A DNA stretch of 64,000 nucleotides from an uncultured Muribaculum sp. (GTDB lineage: Bacteria; Bacteroidota; Bacteroidia; Bacteroidales; Muribaculaceae), in assembly GCA_910587665.1 (NCBI GenBank), contig CAJUMZ010000015.1, positions 9,255 through 73,254 on the forward strand, read 5' to 3'. A program made the position numbers and the translations under genes. A model generated the notes under the pieces. That model had not been told where the DNA came from. It did not search any database and was given only the letters and a program-made list of their open reading frames with translations. Shown here one piece after another: positions 40,943 through 49,811 of the stretch (positions within the stretch are counted from its first letter, which is position 1; each line of letters opens with the position of its first letter).

Positions 40943-41941
40943 ATGGGTGAATTTTGCTTGTTTTCCGACAATTGTAGCGGGGCGCCATGTGTCGCCACAA
41001 AGATGTACAAATACTCCGGCATAACGGATTTTGTAGAAGACCACAGGCATAAAAGCGGACTAAAAACATATTGCCTACCCGACACAATAGGCGGTTGTCT
41101 GACGCGTGACAGCGATCCGGAACACAGATTTTCTGTTAATGACGAGCGGTGTATCAATTGCATGGCATGCGTAATGGGTTGCCCCGGAAACAAGATATCC
41201 ATAAACAACAGCATCCATCCGCTTGAATTTTGTCAGGAGATGAATGAGGAGGAGTTCTCAATGTTTAAAGACACTGTTGCTACAGAACTCTTAAATGGAA
41301 GTTTCATTAAACTGCCTCCCGTACAAGCCGGCAGACTAAAAGTGCCATACCGGAGATTTGAGGATTTTACCAAGGTTAAAGAAACCGAAAATATCGCATT
41401 ATGGACTGCCATCGCGATGAAATATCTTTCGAAATCCACATCACCACGCATTGCCCTTGAAGTCGGAATCCAGAAAAATCATGCCGACAGAGACGGACGG
41501 CTTGACGTCTCGCTCTTAAACACTGAAGATGGCTACCTGTTTGTTGCCGAGACAAAAGTATCATTTGAAAAAATGATGCAGGAGGGAAGATATGAATCTC
41601 AGATGAGGTCATATGAGATCGGACTTCAATCGATCGACAATTACGGTTTCAACAGGACAAAATTTCTTGTCGTAGGAGGGCAGGAATCCGACTTGTTGCA
41701 CAGCAGCATGCCATGTTCTACTTCAGGAGGCAACAGCGACCTGTTTTACAATGTCCTACGGGAAAATAACCTGTTTTATGCCAGTGCTAACGGATTGCTG
41801 GCTCTTGCCTTGAAGAAAATGTTTATTTCCGCCGAACGGTATTCCCTGGAGTCAATTTATGACCATATCACATGCGGTAAATATTTCGGATTGCTTTCGT
41901 GCGGCTTCATAACAAAAGATCTCCGGATCGAACCATATTAA
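40943..41941 (+). CDS. PD-(D/E)XK nuclease joined to a ferredoxin-type Fe-S domain
   Basis: 332 residues. N-terminal cysteines (5, 11, 16, 44, 52) precede a textbook 4Fe-4S ferredoxin motif, C70-x2-C73-x2-C76-x3-C80-P (CINCMACVMGCP). The C-terminal half has the RecB/Cas4-type nuclease order: Glu173 on a helix, G185-R-L-D188, E203-T-K205 and Q220-x3-Y224. Fe-S clusters are known in Cas4, AddB and Dna2 nucleases, but there the cysteines surround the nuclease core rather than form a separate N-terminal ferredoxin-like block. Last gene of the methyltransferase cassette; the best candidate for its restriction endonuclease. Closest alternative: a redox-sensing partner without cleavage activity. Confidence 0.75.
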   Translation: MGEFCLFSDNCSGAPCVATKMYKYSGITDFVEDHRHKSGLKTYCLPDTIGGCLTRDSDPEHRFSVNDERCINCMACVMGCPGNKISINNSIHPLEFCQEMNEEEFSMFKDTVATELLNGSFIKLPPVQAGRLKVPYRRFEDFTKVKETENIALWTAIAMKYLSKSTSPRIALEVGIQKNHADRDGRLDVSLLNTEDGYLFVAETKVSFEKMMQEGRYESQMRSYEIGLQSIDNYGFNRTKFLVVGGQESDLLHSSMPCSTSGGNSDLFYNVLRENNLFYASANGLLALALKKMFISAERYSLESIYDHITCGKYFGLLSCGFITKDLRIEPY

Positions 41942-42028
41942 GTATATTATTACATAATGTCCATTCAAAAGGCAGGTTATCACGGAAAAGTTTTTCGGCT
42001 CATTTTTCGTGGTGTCATGATTTTATGT

Positions 42029-42036
42029 TAGATTTG
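42029..42036 (+). promoter_or_regulatory. -7 box of epimerase-trmB-mrp operon
   Basis: TAGATTTG, 39 bases before the ATG at 42076. Confidence 0.45.
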
Positions 42037-42075
42037 TAAATAATAATTATACGCCATAACATAACATTGCCCTAC

Positions 42076-43092
42076 ATGAAACGTGTATTGATAATAGGTG
42101 CAGGCGGCTTTATCGGCGGCTTCATAGCTGCGGAAAGCCTGCGTCGCGGCTATGAGACCTGGGTAGGTGTGCGTGAATCCACCTCGCGGCGCTATCTCAC
42201 CGACGACAGGCTCAATTTCGTCACCTTCGACTATGACAATCCGGAATCGGTGGAAAATTCACTAAGGTCATCACTTCCCGAAGGTGAGAAATGGGATTGG
42301 ATTGTATATAACCTCGGAGCCACAAAAGTTACCAACTATAGCGACTTCAACCGTATCAACTTCGGGTATCTGCGCACAGTCGTCGAGGCTCTTGAAACGT
42401 CATCAATGGTGCCGGAACGCTTTCTCTACATCAGCAGCCTGAGCGCTCTCGGTCCGGTCGACGAGAAAACATACCAACCTTACACCTCAAAGACGATACC
42501 GGATCCCAATACAAAATACGGCATGTCGAAAATCAAGAGCGAGACCCTGCTGGAGACAACGCCCGGATTTCCTTGGATAATTTTCCGACCGACAGGCGTC
42601 TACGGTCCTCATGAGCAGGACTACCTCATGATGATAAAATGTATCGACAGCCATTGGGACTTCGGTGTGGGATTCAGAAGGCAACTGCTTACATTCATTT
42701 ATGTCGACGACCTCGTCAATGCCATTTTCGATGCACTTGAGAAAGCCCCGCTGCGACATAAATACATAATCAGCGAAAACCGCGCCTACACCCAGTCGGA
42801 ATTCCGTAAAATCGTAGCGCAAAAGCTCGGCAAAAAATTTGTGATCCCGGTGCGCCTGCCCTTATGGATGGCAAAGGCGGCGAGCGTGGTGGCGGAAAAA
42901 TACGGCATCCTCAAGATGAAGCCGTCAACCCTCAACTCCGACAAATACAAAATCATGAAGCAGCGCAACTGGAGTGCCGACATCTCCGATGCTCGCCGCG
43001 ATTTTGGATTCAGCCCGAAAGTATCGCTTGAAGAGGGTATAGAGGCAACCGTCAAGGAATATCTCCATAATAAAAACAGAAAGAAAAAGTGA
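42076..43092 (+). CDS. NAD(P)-dependent epimerase/dehydratase
   Basis: 338-residue extended short-chain dehydrogenase. The ATG at 42076 puts the Rossmann motif GAGGFIGG at residues 8-15; the TTG at 42067 is a weaker start. Catalytic Ser in YISSLSALG, and Y-x3-K in KYGMSKIKSE. The substrate region FRPTGVYGPHEQDYLMMIK is like sugar-nucleotide or sterol/flavonol-reductase-like enzymes, so the substrate is open. First gene of an operon with a small membrane protein, a leucine-rich repeat protein, trmB and mrp. Confidence 0.88.
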   Translation: MKRVLIIGAGGFIGGFIAAESLRRGYETWVGVRESTSRRYLTDDRLNFVTFDYDNPESVENSLRSSLPEGEKWDWIVYNLGATKVTNYSDFNRINFGYLRTVVEALETSSMVPERFLYISSLSALGPVDEKTYQPYTSKTIPDPNTKYGMSKIKSETLLETTPGFPWIIFRPTGVYGPHEQDYLMMIKCIDSHWDFGVGFRRQLLTFIYVDDLVNAIFDALEKAPLRHKYIISENRAYTQSEFRKIVAQKLGKKFVIPVRLPLWMAKAASVVAEKYGILKMKPSTLNSDKYKIMKQRNWSADISDARRDFGFSPKVSLEEGIEATVKEYLHNKNRKKK

Positions 43093-43097
43093 CGCAT

Positions 43098-43376
43098 ATG
43101 GACAGTAACGGTTACAAACGCCCCCCTTGGTGGATGACCATTGTGATATTGGTGATGCTGTTGCCGCTATTTTCGTGGCCAATGGTGATAGCTTCGCTTC
43201 CTGCCGCTGATGACGGCAACAACTGGAAGATGCTTATCTACATCTTTCCCATTTATGCCATTCTCAGCGCATATTATTCCTACCGATGCTATATGGAACG
43301 CAAGGAATTGAGTATAATCCTGCTTGCACTGCTTCTGCTTGCATATCTTGGCATTACGTTTGCCCTGTTAGTGTGA
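43098..43376 (+). CDS. Small membrane protein, 92 residues
   Basis: Starts at the ATG 43098 (MDSNGYKRPPWW), 5 bases after the epimerase stop; a GTG at 43089 is less likely. Three hydrophobic segments (about 13-33, 44-62, 72-91) suggest an inner-membrane protein. No motif recognised. It is followed 5 bases later by the leucine-rich repeat gene, so it belongs to the same transcript. Confidence 0.65.
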   Translation: MDSNGYKRPPWWMTIVILVMLLPLFSWPMVIASLPAADDGNNWKMLIYIFPIYAILSAYYSYRCYMERKELSIILLALLLLAYLGITFALLV

Positions 43377-43381
43377 AAGAT

Positions 43382-44344
43382 ATGGTGGCAAACAAGACGC
43401 GACTAATATTGGCGACACTGATGTCGGTTGCCGCACTACAATCACCGGCTACCGAGGTGTCTGAATATGCCTTTACAGGCGACATTACGATCAGGCAACC
43501 GGCGCTTGATGGAGATGTCACGGCTATCGGAGAGGGAGCATTTGCAGGCTCCTCCGTGGAGAGAGCCGTGATACCCGACGGAGTGACCGAAATAGGTGCG
43601 TTTGCATTTGCCGATTGCCGTTCGCTTGTCAGCGTCTCAATCCCTGAAGGGGTCACAATACTGCACGAAGGCTTGTTCAGGGGATGCACGTCATTGCGCG
43701 AAGTTACCTTGCCCACGACCTTAACAGCCATAGAGGCGGAAGTATTTGCCGCCACGGCTATAGAGCGGATAGATCTCAGCCGATGTATCTCGTTACGCAC
43801 TCTTGGCGACCGTTGTTTTGCCAGATGTAAGTCACTCCACCTTATAAGTCTGCCGGAAGGAGTGGCTCGCATAGGCGACGCCGCATTATTCGGTTGCACG
43901 ACGATTCCTGACATCATCCTTCCCGAGTCAGTGCAACATTTGGGCGACTGCTCGCTTGCATGTCTCCCAACGATTACAACATTGCGCCTTCCCACATCAC
44001 TCGGTTATATCGGCTCCAATGCCACGGAAGGCATGAACCGCCTGTCGGGAATTGACGCCACTTGGTTAAACGACATACCAAGTCTCGGCAACGATGTATG
44101 GTACGGGCTTCCGCAAAGCGACATATGGCTCAGCGTGGCACCCCGATTACGCGACACCTTCCTGTCTGCACCCCAATGGCGCGAGTTCAACATATCCGCA
44201 GGTACAGTATCCACCGTTTTACCGACTACCGCCACTTCCGAGATTAAAAATATCTCGGTCTACCGAATATCGGAAATAAAGATAATAGTTACCGATTACA
44301 CCGACGGTTCGCGCCGTGTTGAAAAGATATTAAAAACAAAATAA
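43382..44344 (+). CDS. Secreted BspA-like leucine-rich repeat protein
   Basis: 320 residues from the ATG at 43382, which opens a signal peptide (MVANKTRLILATLMSVAALQ); the upstream part of the frame overlaps the membrane protein gene and has no signal. Six or seven LRR_5/BspA repeats follow with the pattern VTEIGAFAFADCRSLVSVSI. The C-terminal 40 residues (KNISVYRISEIKIIVTDY and the charged end) look like a worn-down sorting tail. Placement in an operon with tRNA and Fe-S-cluster genes is unusual for a surface protein. Confidence 0.8.
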   Translation: MVANKTRLILATLMSVAALQSPATEVSEYAFTGDITIRQPALDGDVTAIGEGAFAGSSVERAVIPDGVTEIGAFAFADCRSLVSVSIPEGVTILHEGLFRGCTSLREVTLPTTLTAIEAEVFAATAIERIDLSRCISLRTLGDRCFARCKSLHLISLPEGVARIGDAALFGCTTIPDIILPESVQHLGDCSLACLPTITTLRLPTSLGYIGSNATEGMNRLSGIDATWLNDIPSLGNDVWYGLPQSDIWLSVAPRLRDTFLSAPQWREFNISAGTVSTVLPTTATSEIKNISVYRISEIKIIVTDYTDGSRRVEKILKTK

Positions 44345-44350
44345 CCTTGT

Positions 44351-45109
44351 ATGGGAAAAAATAAATTACGAAAATTCAGTGAAATGGAGTCGATGGAGTG
44401 TGTATTCCAATACCCGTTCGGCATACTCCGCGAAAAGGGATTTCCGATGAAAGGGAGATGGTGTCGCGACTATTTCGGCAATGACAACCCGATTGTCCTT
44501 GAACTTGGCTGTGGAAAAGGCGAGTACACCGTAGGGCTTGCCAAGCGCTTTCCCGACAAAAACTTCATAGGCATAGACATAAAAGGCGCGAGAATGTGGA
44601 CCGGGGCGCGTCAAGTGCGTGACAACGGTATAAAAAACGCGGCATTTCTGCGCACGAGCATCGAGCTTCTCCCCCATTTCTTCGCTCCCGGAGAGATTGA
44701 CGAGATATGGATAACTTTTCCCGACCCCCAGATGAAAAAAGTTACCAAGCGTCTTACCGGGACTCGTTTTATGGCTCTTTACCGGCAAGTGCTCCGCGAC
44801 AACGGGATAGTGCACCTTAAAAGCGACAGCCCTTTCCTGTACACCTATACCCGGTACATGATCGAGCATAACGGCTTTGAAAAGATAACCGACACCGCCG
44901 ACCTCTACCATGACCCGCAGGGCGTGAGCGATATCCTGAACATACGCACATTCTACGAACAGCAGTGGCTTGACCGCGGACTTACAATAAAATATCTGTC
45001 ATGGCATCTCGACCACACATCACAGCTCTCCGAGCCTGAGGTGGAAATCGAGCCTGACACCTACCGCAGTTTCTCCCGTGGCGAACTGCAATGCCCAGAA
45101 AAATGTTAA
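44351..45109 (+). CDS. trmB: tRNA (guanine-46-N7)-methyltransferase
   Basis: 252-residue class I methyltransferase that makes m7G46 in tRNA variable loops. Motif I ELGCGKGEYT, the following FIGIDIKGARMW, and the TrmB-specific TFPDPQMKKV and GTRF blocks are clear. The C-terminal 35 residues extend slightly beyond the core. It lies 6 bases after the leucine-rich repeat gene and 22 before mrp. Confidence 0.95.
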   Translation: MGKNKLRKFSEMESMECVFQYPFGILREKGFPMKGRWCRDYFGNDNPIVLELGCGKGEYTVGLAKRFPDKNFIGIDIKGARMWTGARQVRDNGIKNAAFLRTSIELLPHFFAPGEIDEIWITFPDPQMKKVTKRLTGTRFMALYRQVLRDNGIVHLKSDSPFLYTYTRYMIEHNGFEKITDTADLYHDPQGVSDILNIRTFYEQQWLDRGLTIKYLSWHLDHTSQLSEPEVEIEPDTYRSFSRGELQCPEKC

Positions 45110-45131
45110 CAACTAAAATTCAACAAATCAT

Positions 45132-46244
45132 ATGGAAACATTATATCCAAAACTTATTCTTGACGCACTAACCAATGTGCGATACCCAGGTAACGGCAAA
45201 AATATAGTCGAGCTTGGCATGGTAGAGGATGACATCCGCATAGACGGCAACAAGGTAAGCTTCTCGCTGATTTTCGACAAGCCCACCGATCCATTTGTCA
45301 AATCACTCGTAAAAGCCGCCGAGACCGCCCTGACCACATTCATCTCTCCCGAGATTGACGTAAAAGACCGTATAAACGTGAAATTCCGTAAGGAAAATCC
45401 CGCGCCCAAAGCTGAAGAGCGCCCCCTTCCGAAAGTCAAAAACATAATAGGCGTGTCATCCGGCAAAGGCGGTGTAGGCAAGTCAACAGTAGCGAGCAAC
45501 CTTGCAGTGGCACTCGCAAGGCTCGGGTATAAGGTGGGACTACTCGACGCCGACATATTCGGACCATCAGTTCCAAAGATGTTTGGCGTGGAAGACGAGC
45601 CTATATACATGGAAAATGTCGACGGACAGGAGATGATAGTCCCTGTAGAAAAATATGGCGTGAAGTTGCTGTCGATAGGATTTCTTGTAGATAAAAACTC
45701 ACCCGTGCTATGGCGCGGTGCAATGGCGTCACGCGCCCTCAACCAGCTTATCACCCAGGCGTCATGGGGCGAGCTTGACTACTTCCTCATTGACATGCCT
45801 CCCGGCACAAGCGACATCCACCTCACCCTCGTGCAGACTCTCGGCATCACCGGCGTAGTGATCGTCAGCACACCACAGGAGGTGGCACTTGCCGACGCCC
45901 GAAAGGGAATCGCTATGTTTACCGACGATAAAGTCAATGTCCCCGTGCTTGGCATTGTTGAAAACATGGCATGGTTCACCCCGGCGGCTCACCCCGACGA
46001 GAAGTACTACATATTCGGGCGCGACGGCGCTGTGAAGCTTGCCGAGGAATTTAACGTTAAAGTTCTTGCGCAGATACCTATCGTCGGCACTATATGTGAA
46101 GGCGGCGACTGCGGATCGCCCATCGCCCTGAAAGACACCATCACCGGCGAAGCGTTCATGTCGCTTGGCAACGCCGTCGTTGAAGCTGTCGACGAGCGTA
46201 ATTCAACGCTGCCTCCAACATCGGCTGTCGAGACACACTCCTGA
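45132..46244 (+). CDS. mrp: Mrp/NBP35-family Fe-S cluster carrier ATPase
   Basis: 370 residues. An N-terminal DUF59/MIP18-type domain (about 1-95) precedes a P-loop ATPase with deviant Walker A SSGKGGVGKST and the following NLAVALARLGYKVGLLDADIFGPS, plus the DYFLIDMPPGTSD Walker B region. Mrp proteins load Fe-S clusters onto target enzymes. The usual C-x2-C of many homologues is replaced by NMAWFTPAAHPDEKYYIFG, common in this phylum. Last gene of its operon, convergent with the antiporter gene 11 bases away. Confidence 0.92.
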   Translation: METLYPKLILDALTNVRYPGNGKNIVELGMVEDDIRIDGNKVSFSLIFDKPTDPFVKSLVKAAETALTTFISPEIDVKDRINVKFRKENPAPKAEERPLPKVKNIIGVSSGKGGVGKSTVASNLAVALARLGYKVGLLDADIFGPSVPKMFGVEDEPIYMENVDGQEMIVPVEKYGVKLLSIGFLVDKNSPVLWRGAMASRALNQLITQASWGELDYFLIDMPPGTSDIHLTLVQTLGITGVVIVSTPQEVALADARKGIAMFTDDKVNVPVLGIVENMAWFTPAAHPDEKYYIFGRDGAVKLAEEFNVKVLAQIPIVGTICEGGDCGSPIALKDTITGEAFMSLGNAVVEAVDERNSTLPPTSAVETHS

Positions 46245-46255
46245 TTAAATCCGTG

Positions 46256-47260
46256 TCACCTCAACGCCGACACCACAAGATACGTCATATAGCCTACGTA
46301 ACACAGGGCGAGCACCAATCCCTCGCCCCGTGTTATGACGCGCTTGCCTATTATCTGACCGAAGAGCCAAAGTAGCAGTGACCCGCCCACGAGTGTGCTG
46401 AAATCGACCACCGATATCGTACCTGTATTAAGCGGACTGATAGTGGCGCAAAGGCCGAGGATAAAAAACACGTTGAATATACATGCCCCTACTACGTTGC
46501 CGAGAGCTATTCCCGGCTGCTTCTTAACGGCGGCCACCACCGATGTGGCAAGATCAGGGACAGAACTGCCTATCGCCACGATAGTAAGTCCGACAAGCCC
46601 CTCCGACAAGCCCGCTTTCAAGGCTATGCCCGATGCGCCGTCGACAATCCAGTTTCCACCCACTATAAGCGCACCGAGACCGCCGAGTATGCACACGACG
46701 GCAAGCCACATTTTCATCCCGGGTTTCTCCCCGGCGTCATTCTTCCCCGCCGAGGCATTTCCCGCGGCATTTTCCGGGACAAGCGGTTGCGGCTCCTTTG
46801 CCATCTCGAATGTATAAGCCATGAATATGATAAAGAAAGCGATCAGCATAAGCCCGTCGGTACGGCTTATAAAGTCGGCGGTATTGTCAAAAAGCTTGTC
46901 GTCACCGCAGAAAAACAGGGCAAGCGAGGCAAGGGCGAGCATGGGAAGATCTTTCCAAAGCATATCCTTGCTTATCTCTATCGGATTGATCAAGGCTACA
47001 ATACCCACGACAAACAATATGTCAAAGATATTTGCCCCCACGATGTCACCAAGCGCAAGTTGCGACTTGCCGCTGAGGGTTGAGGTAAGACACACAACAA
47101 AGTCAGGCGTCGAAGAGCCGAACGCCACGACAGTAAGACCTATTATAAGACCGGACACCTTAAAATAACGCGCCACGGCAACAGCTCCGTCGGTAAGATA
47201 GTTTCCACCGGCAATGATAAGTATGATACCCAGAATCAGGAAAATAATGTCATGAGCCAT
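46256..47260 (-). CDS. Calcium/sodium antiporter (CaCA family)
   Basis: 334 residues from the ATG at 47258-47260. Two homologous halves of five helices each carry the alpha repeats: GLTVVAFGSSTPD in the first and GLTIVAIGSSVPD in the second. In most family members the residue after Pro is Glu, which binds calcium; here both halves have Asp. A charged loop of about 30 residues (NAAGNASAGKNDAGEKP) separates the halves. It should exchange sodium for calcium across the inner membrane. Confidence 0.92.
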   Translation of the reverse strand: MAHDIIFLILGIILIIAGGNYLTDGAVAVARYFKVSGLIIGLTVVAFGSSTPDFVVCLTSTLSGKSQLALGDIVGANIFDILFVVGIVALINPIEISKDMLWKDLPMLALASLALFFCGDDKLFDNTADFISRTDGLMLIAFFIIFMAYTFEMAKEPQPLVPENAAGNASAGKNDAGEKPGMKMWLAVVCILGGLGALIVGGNWIVDGASGIALKAGLSEGLVGLTIVAIGSSVPDLATSVVAAVKKQPGIALGNVVGACIFNVFFILGLCATISPLNTGTISVVDFSTLVGGSLLLWLFGQIIGKRVITRGEGLVLALCYVGYMTYLVVSALR

Positions 47261-47347
47261 AATTAATGATAATTGCAATTACTTATACTGCTATAACAAT
47301 CATTATGGCGATTTTTATCGGGAATAAATCAAAAAAGCCGGTAACTG

Positions 47348-48544
47348 TCAGAAACGCGCGCCGATATTGAATGTCAGCGATTCATTGGAGTTGAAAAATG
47401 TATATCCGTTACCATAGTATGCCCTTCCGTCAAATCGCACAGACAAAGATGAAAACAAGCTGCGATGGTTATACACAAACGACAGCATCATCTTTACATT
47501 AGTCGAAAACATATCCTTTCTTCCCTCTGTAGAGTCTTCATATGAGTGTTTATACCCGATTGACGGTAATACCGTGACATTAAACAACCAATTGCGTGGT
47601 TTCATCACGCAATTGTAGGCATATCCCACCATCAAGTCATAATCGGTATAACGAAAATTATAATAATCGTGGTCGCCCGGCAGATAGGCGAGCATGTCAG
47701 CCGGCAATTGGGAAAAATCAAGCGAGATCTCCTGATGAGTGTAGTTAAAACCAGCTATCATGGATCCTGCACTTTTAAGCTGATACTTCGAATAGCAATA
47801 AGCCGCAGCCTGTGAATACTTACGGTGGTTGAAAAAATAATACAGATCCCACACGGTTGACTCCTGATTGACTCCGTCAAAATTAAAATCAAGGCCCTGA
47901 CCTTGGGAAGGCTTGAATTTGCCGAACTTGGTGACATGCGCCCCGCCCTTGGTAGAGGACCGTTGATAATTAGCGGCAAAAAGAGCACAGGTAAAATTGA
48001 ATTCAAAGTTTGTACGGTTGGAAACCGGATTGCCTACAAGTTCATTGGCATTGAAATCATAGCCCACACTTACCGCCATGAAACACAGGTGAGCTCCGAC
48101 ATCGCTATACAGGTCGGAGATCATTCGTATTGAGGTACTTTTGGTAAACGTAAGCATATAGCTCTGAGCCCAGTTGTATGACTTTCCGATCACTTTCCAG
48201 TTTTTACCGGTTCCCACCACATAGTCAGGGTCATAAGAATTGAATGTACGGTCGCCCCAATTATATACATTCACACAAAACTGCGCGAACTTCGGATAAC
48301 GTATGCGCGGATCATTTATATGAAATCCTGAATTTATAAGCCTGTCCAACCAATTCTTGCCCCGCAGAGGAGGAAGCTCCTCGACGGCAACGCTATCATC
48401 CGAGACAATACCGTCATCAATCAGGCAGGAATCTGCCATAAGTGAAATAGAGGAATCATCCGACGGGAGAGTGCGTGCAGAAATGTTTAAGGCGAAAACC
48501 GCCATAAACATCACCAAGATATTTAACCTTCTCCACACCCTCAT
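47348..48544 (-). CDS. DUF4421 outer-membrane protein
   Basis: 398 residues with a signal peptide (about 1-23). The block NSYDPDYVVGTGKNWKVIGKS and the alternating strand pattern to the C-terminal LTFNIGARF are typical for DUF4421, a Bacteroidetes family predicted as outer-membrane beta-barrels of unknown role. The C-terminal aromatic residue fits barrel insertion. A promoter box lies at 48566. Monocistronic. Confidence 0.85.
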   Translation of the reverse strand: MRVWRRLNILVMFMAVFALNISARTLPSDDSSISLMADSCLIDDGIVSDDSVAVEELPPLRGKNWLDRLINSGFHINDPRIRYPKFAQFCVNVYNWGDRTFNSYDPDYVVGTGKNWKVIGKSYNWAQSYMLTFTKSTSIRMISDLYSDVGAHLCFMAVSVGYDFNANELVGNPVSNRTNFEFNFTCALFAANYQRSSTKGGAHVTKFGKFKPSQGQGLDFNFDGVNQESTVWDLYYFFNHRKYSQAAAYCYSKYQLKSAGSMIAGFNYTHQEISLDFSQLPADMLAYLPGDHDYYNFRYTDYDLMVGYAYNCVMKPRNWLFNVTVLPSIGYKHSYEDSTEGRKDMFSTNVKMMLSFVYNHRSLFSSLSVRFDGRAYYGNGYTFFNSNESLTFNIGARF

Positions 48545-48565
48545 CTGAGAATATTAACACTTTTG

Positions 48566-48573
48566 CAAAGTTA
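48566..48573 (-). promoter_or_regulatory. -7 box of DUF4421 gene
   Basis: Minus-strand TAACTTTG, 22 bases upstream of the start codon. Confidence 0.45.
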
Positions 48574-48645
48574 CTATTTTATTTTCATTGAAAGCTTATA
48601 GAGTCGCGGTTTATGGAAAAATGAGCCACAAACCGCGACATTTCG

Positions 48646-49710
48646 TTAATACATCGGTGTAAACGGAGCATGCTTCTCAAGACGTGAGGTGACATCACCC
48701 ACAAGATCCTGCGACTTTGAAGTGTCGAGCCTAAGCACCGAGGCACCTTTTCGCAAGTCGCATTTTTTCAAGTCGATATAAAACATACCCATATTAGTCA
48801 CTATATCAAAATAATATAGACGGTCGCGTATATTGCTGAATGATCTCCACTGTGTCGACGACACATTAGGCTCGGTCTCTATCGAATACTGATAAGGCAC
48901 TGATACATTCGCTAATATACTGCGGGTAATGGCAAGTCCAAGTCCGGCATCATTGGTCTTCTCCACATGACCTTGAAAAAAATAGCCACGCACAAAGCGA
49001 TCAGGACTTTTTACTGTGCCGGGCAGCATATTGATACCTCCTACATTCTTCCAATAGTCATTGATGGCAGTCATTGCCGGATACTGCGGATCGTTGGTCA
49101 TAGCCGGCATATCCTCCCCTTCATAGACCTTTACTACGCCATGGTCAAATTCAAGTATCGCACACCTTCCCTCTGCATCAGTTATGCCCCAGTGAAGAGC
49201 CGACACGGTACCACCGTCAAATGTAGCCCCTGACACATTGAAATTCTGTTCTTTAAGCACCTCTACTACTTCCGGAGTAGTCGCATTCATGTCAAGCAGC
49301 CAGCCTACAAACATCGCCAACGACATACCCGGGCGGTCAACCGTCTCCTTATTGGCATAGACTGTACCCTTGCAAAACAAGCCGTTAATCACGAGACCCT
49401 TTTCATTCATGCCCTCGGTTATGCCGCCATCGTAGCCGACAGCATAGACCGCTCCGTATTTTGAAGTCCACGTAACTGCACCCGGCTTGTTGTCGCCTAT
49501 CTTCTTCATGCCGCGGGGATATACATAAATATTTGTTGGTATCGGAGTCTTCCAGTCAAGTGACCTGCCTACGATACGAAGCACACTGTCGGTCGATTCA
49601 ACCGCAGTGTCACCGACATATAGTATACGCGAACATGCTTCCGACTTGCTCACGCCCATAAACGCCATAAAGGCAAAAAAGCAGAAAATAACCTTGAGTT
49701 TCATTGTCAT
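48646..49710 (-). CDS. Exported choloylglycine-hydrolase-family amidase
   Basis: 354 residues. A signal peptide of 25 residues ends SEA, leaving Cys26 (CSRILYV) as the new N-terminal residue, the Ntn nucleophile of the bile salt hydrolase/penicillin V acylase family. Other catalytic-pocket features: GRSLDW (Asp next to Arg) and TNDPQY with the oxyanion Asn. Signal-peptide removal would both export and activate it. In gut bacteria such enzymes deconjugate bile acids; penicillin-acylase or N-acyl-homoserine lactone activity are the alternatives. Substrate cannot be told by eye. Monocistronic. Confidence 0.88.
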   Translation of the reverse strand: MTMKLKVIFCFFAFMAFMGVSKSEACSRILYVGDTAVESTDSVLRIVGRSLDWKTPIPTNIYVYPRGMKKIGDNKPGAVTWTSKYGAVYAVGYDGGITEGMNEKGLVINGLFCKGTVYANKETVDRPGMSLAMFVGWLLDMNATTPEVVEVLKEQNFNVSGATFDGGTVSALHWGITDAEGRCAILEFDHGVVKVYEGEDMPAMTNDPQYPAMTAINDYWKNVGGINMLPGTVKSPDRFVRGYFFQGHVEKTNDAGLGLAITRSILANVSVPYQYSIETEPNVSSTQWRSFSNIRDRLYYFDIVTNMGMFYIDLKKCDLRKGASVLRLDTSKSQDLVGDVTSRLEKHAPFTPMY

Positions 49711-49811
49711 AACGATTTAACTTTAATGCTAAACGTGACATACCGCCCAATAGTTCAACCGCTATCCCGCTATATAATCCCCCTATAAAAAATATGCAAC
49801 TTAAATAGCTT

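Noticed and set aside
43354..43995. Open frame of 213 codons on the minus strand
   Set aside because: Antisense to the leucine-rich repeat gene; repetitive sense codons keep the opposite frame open.
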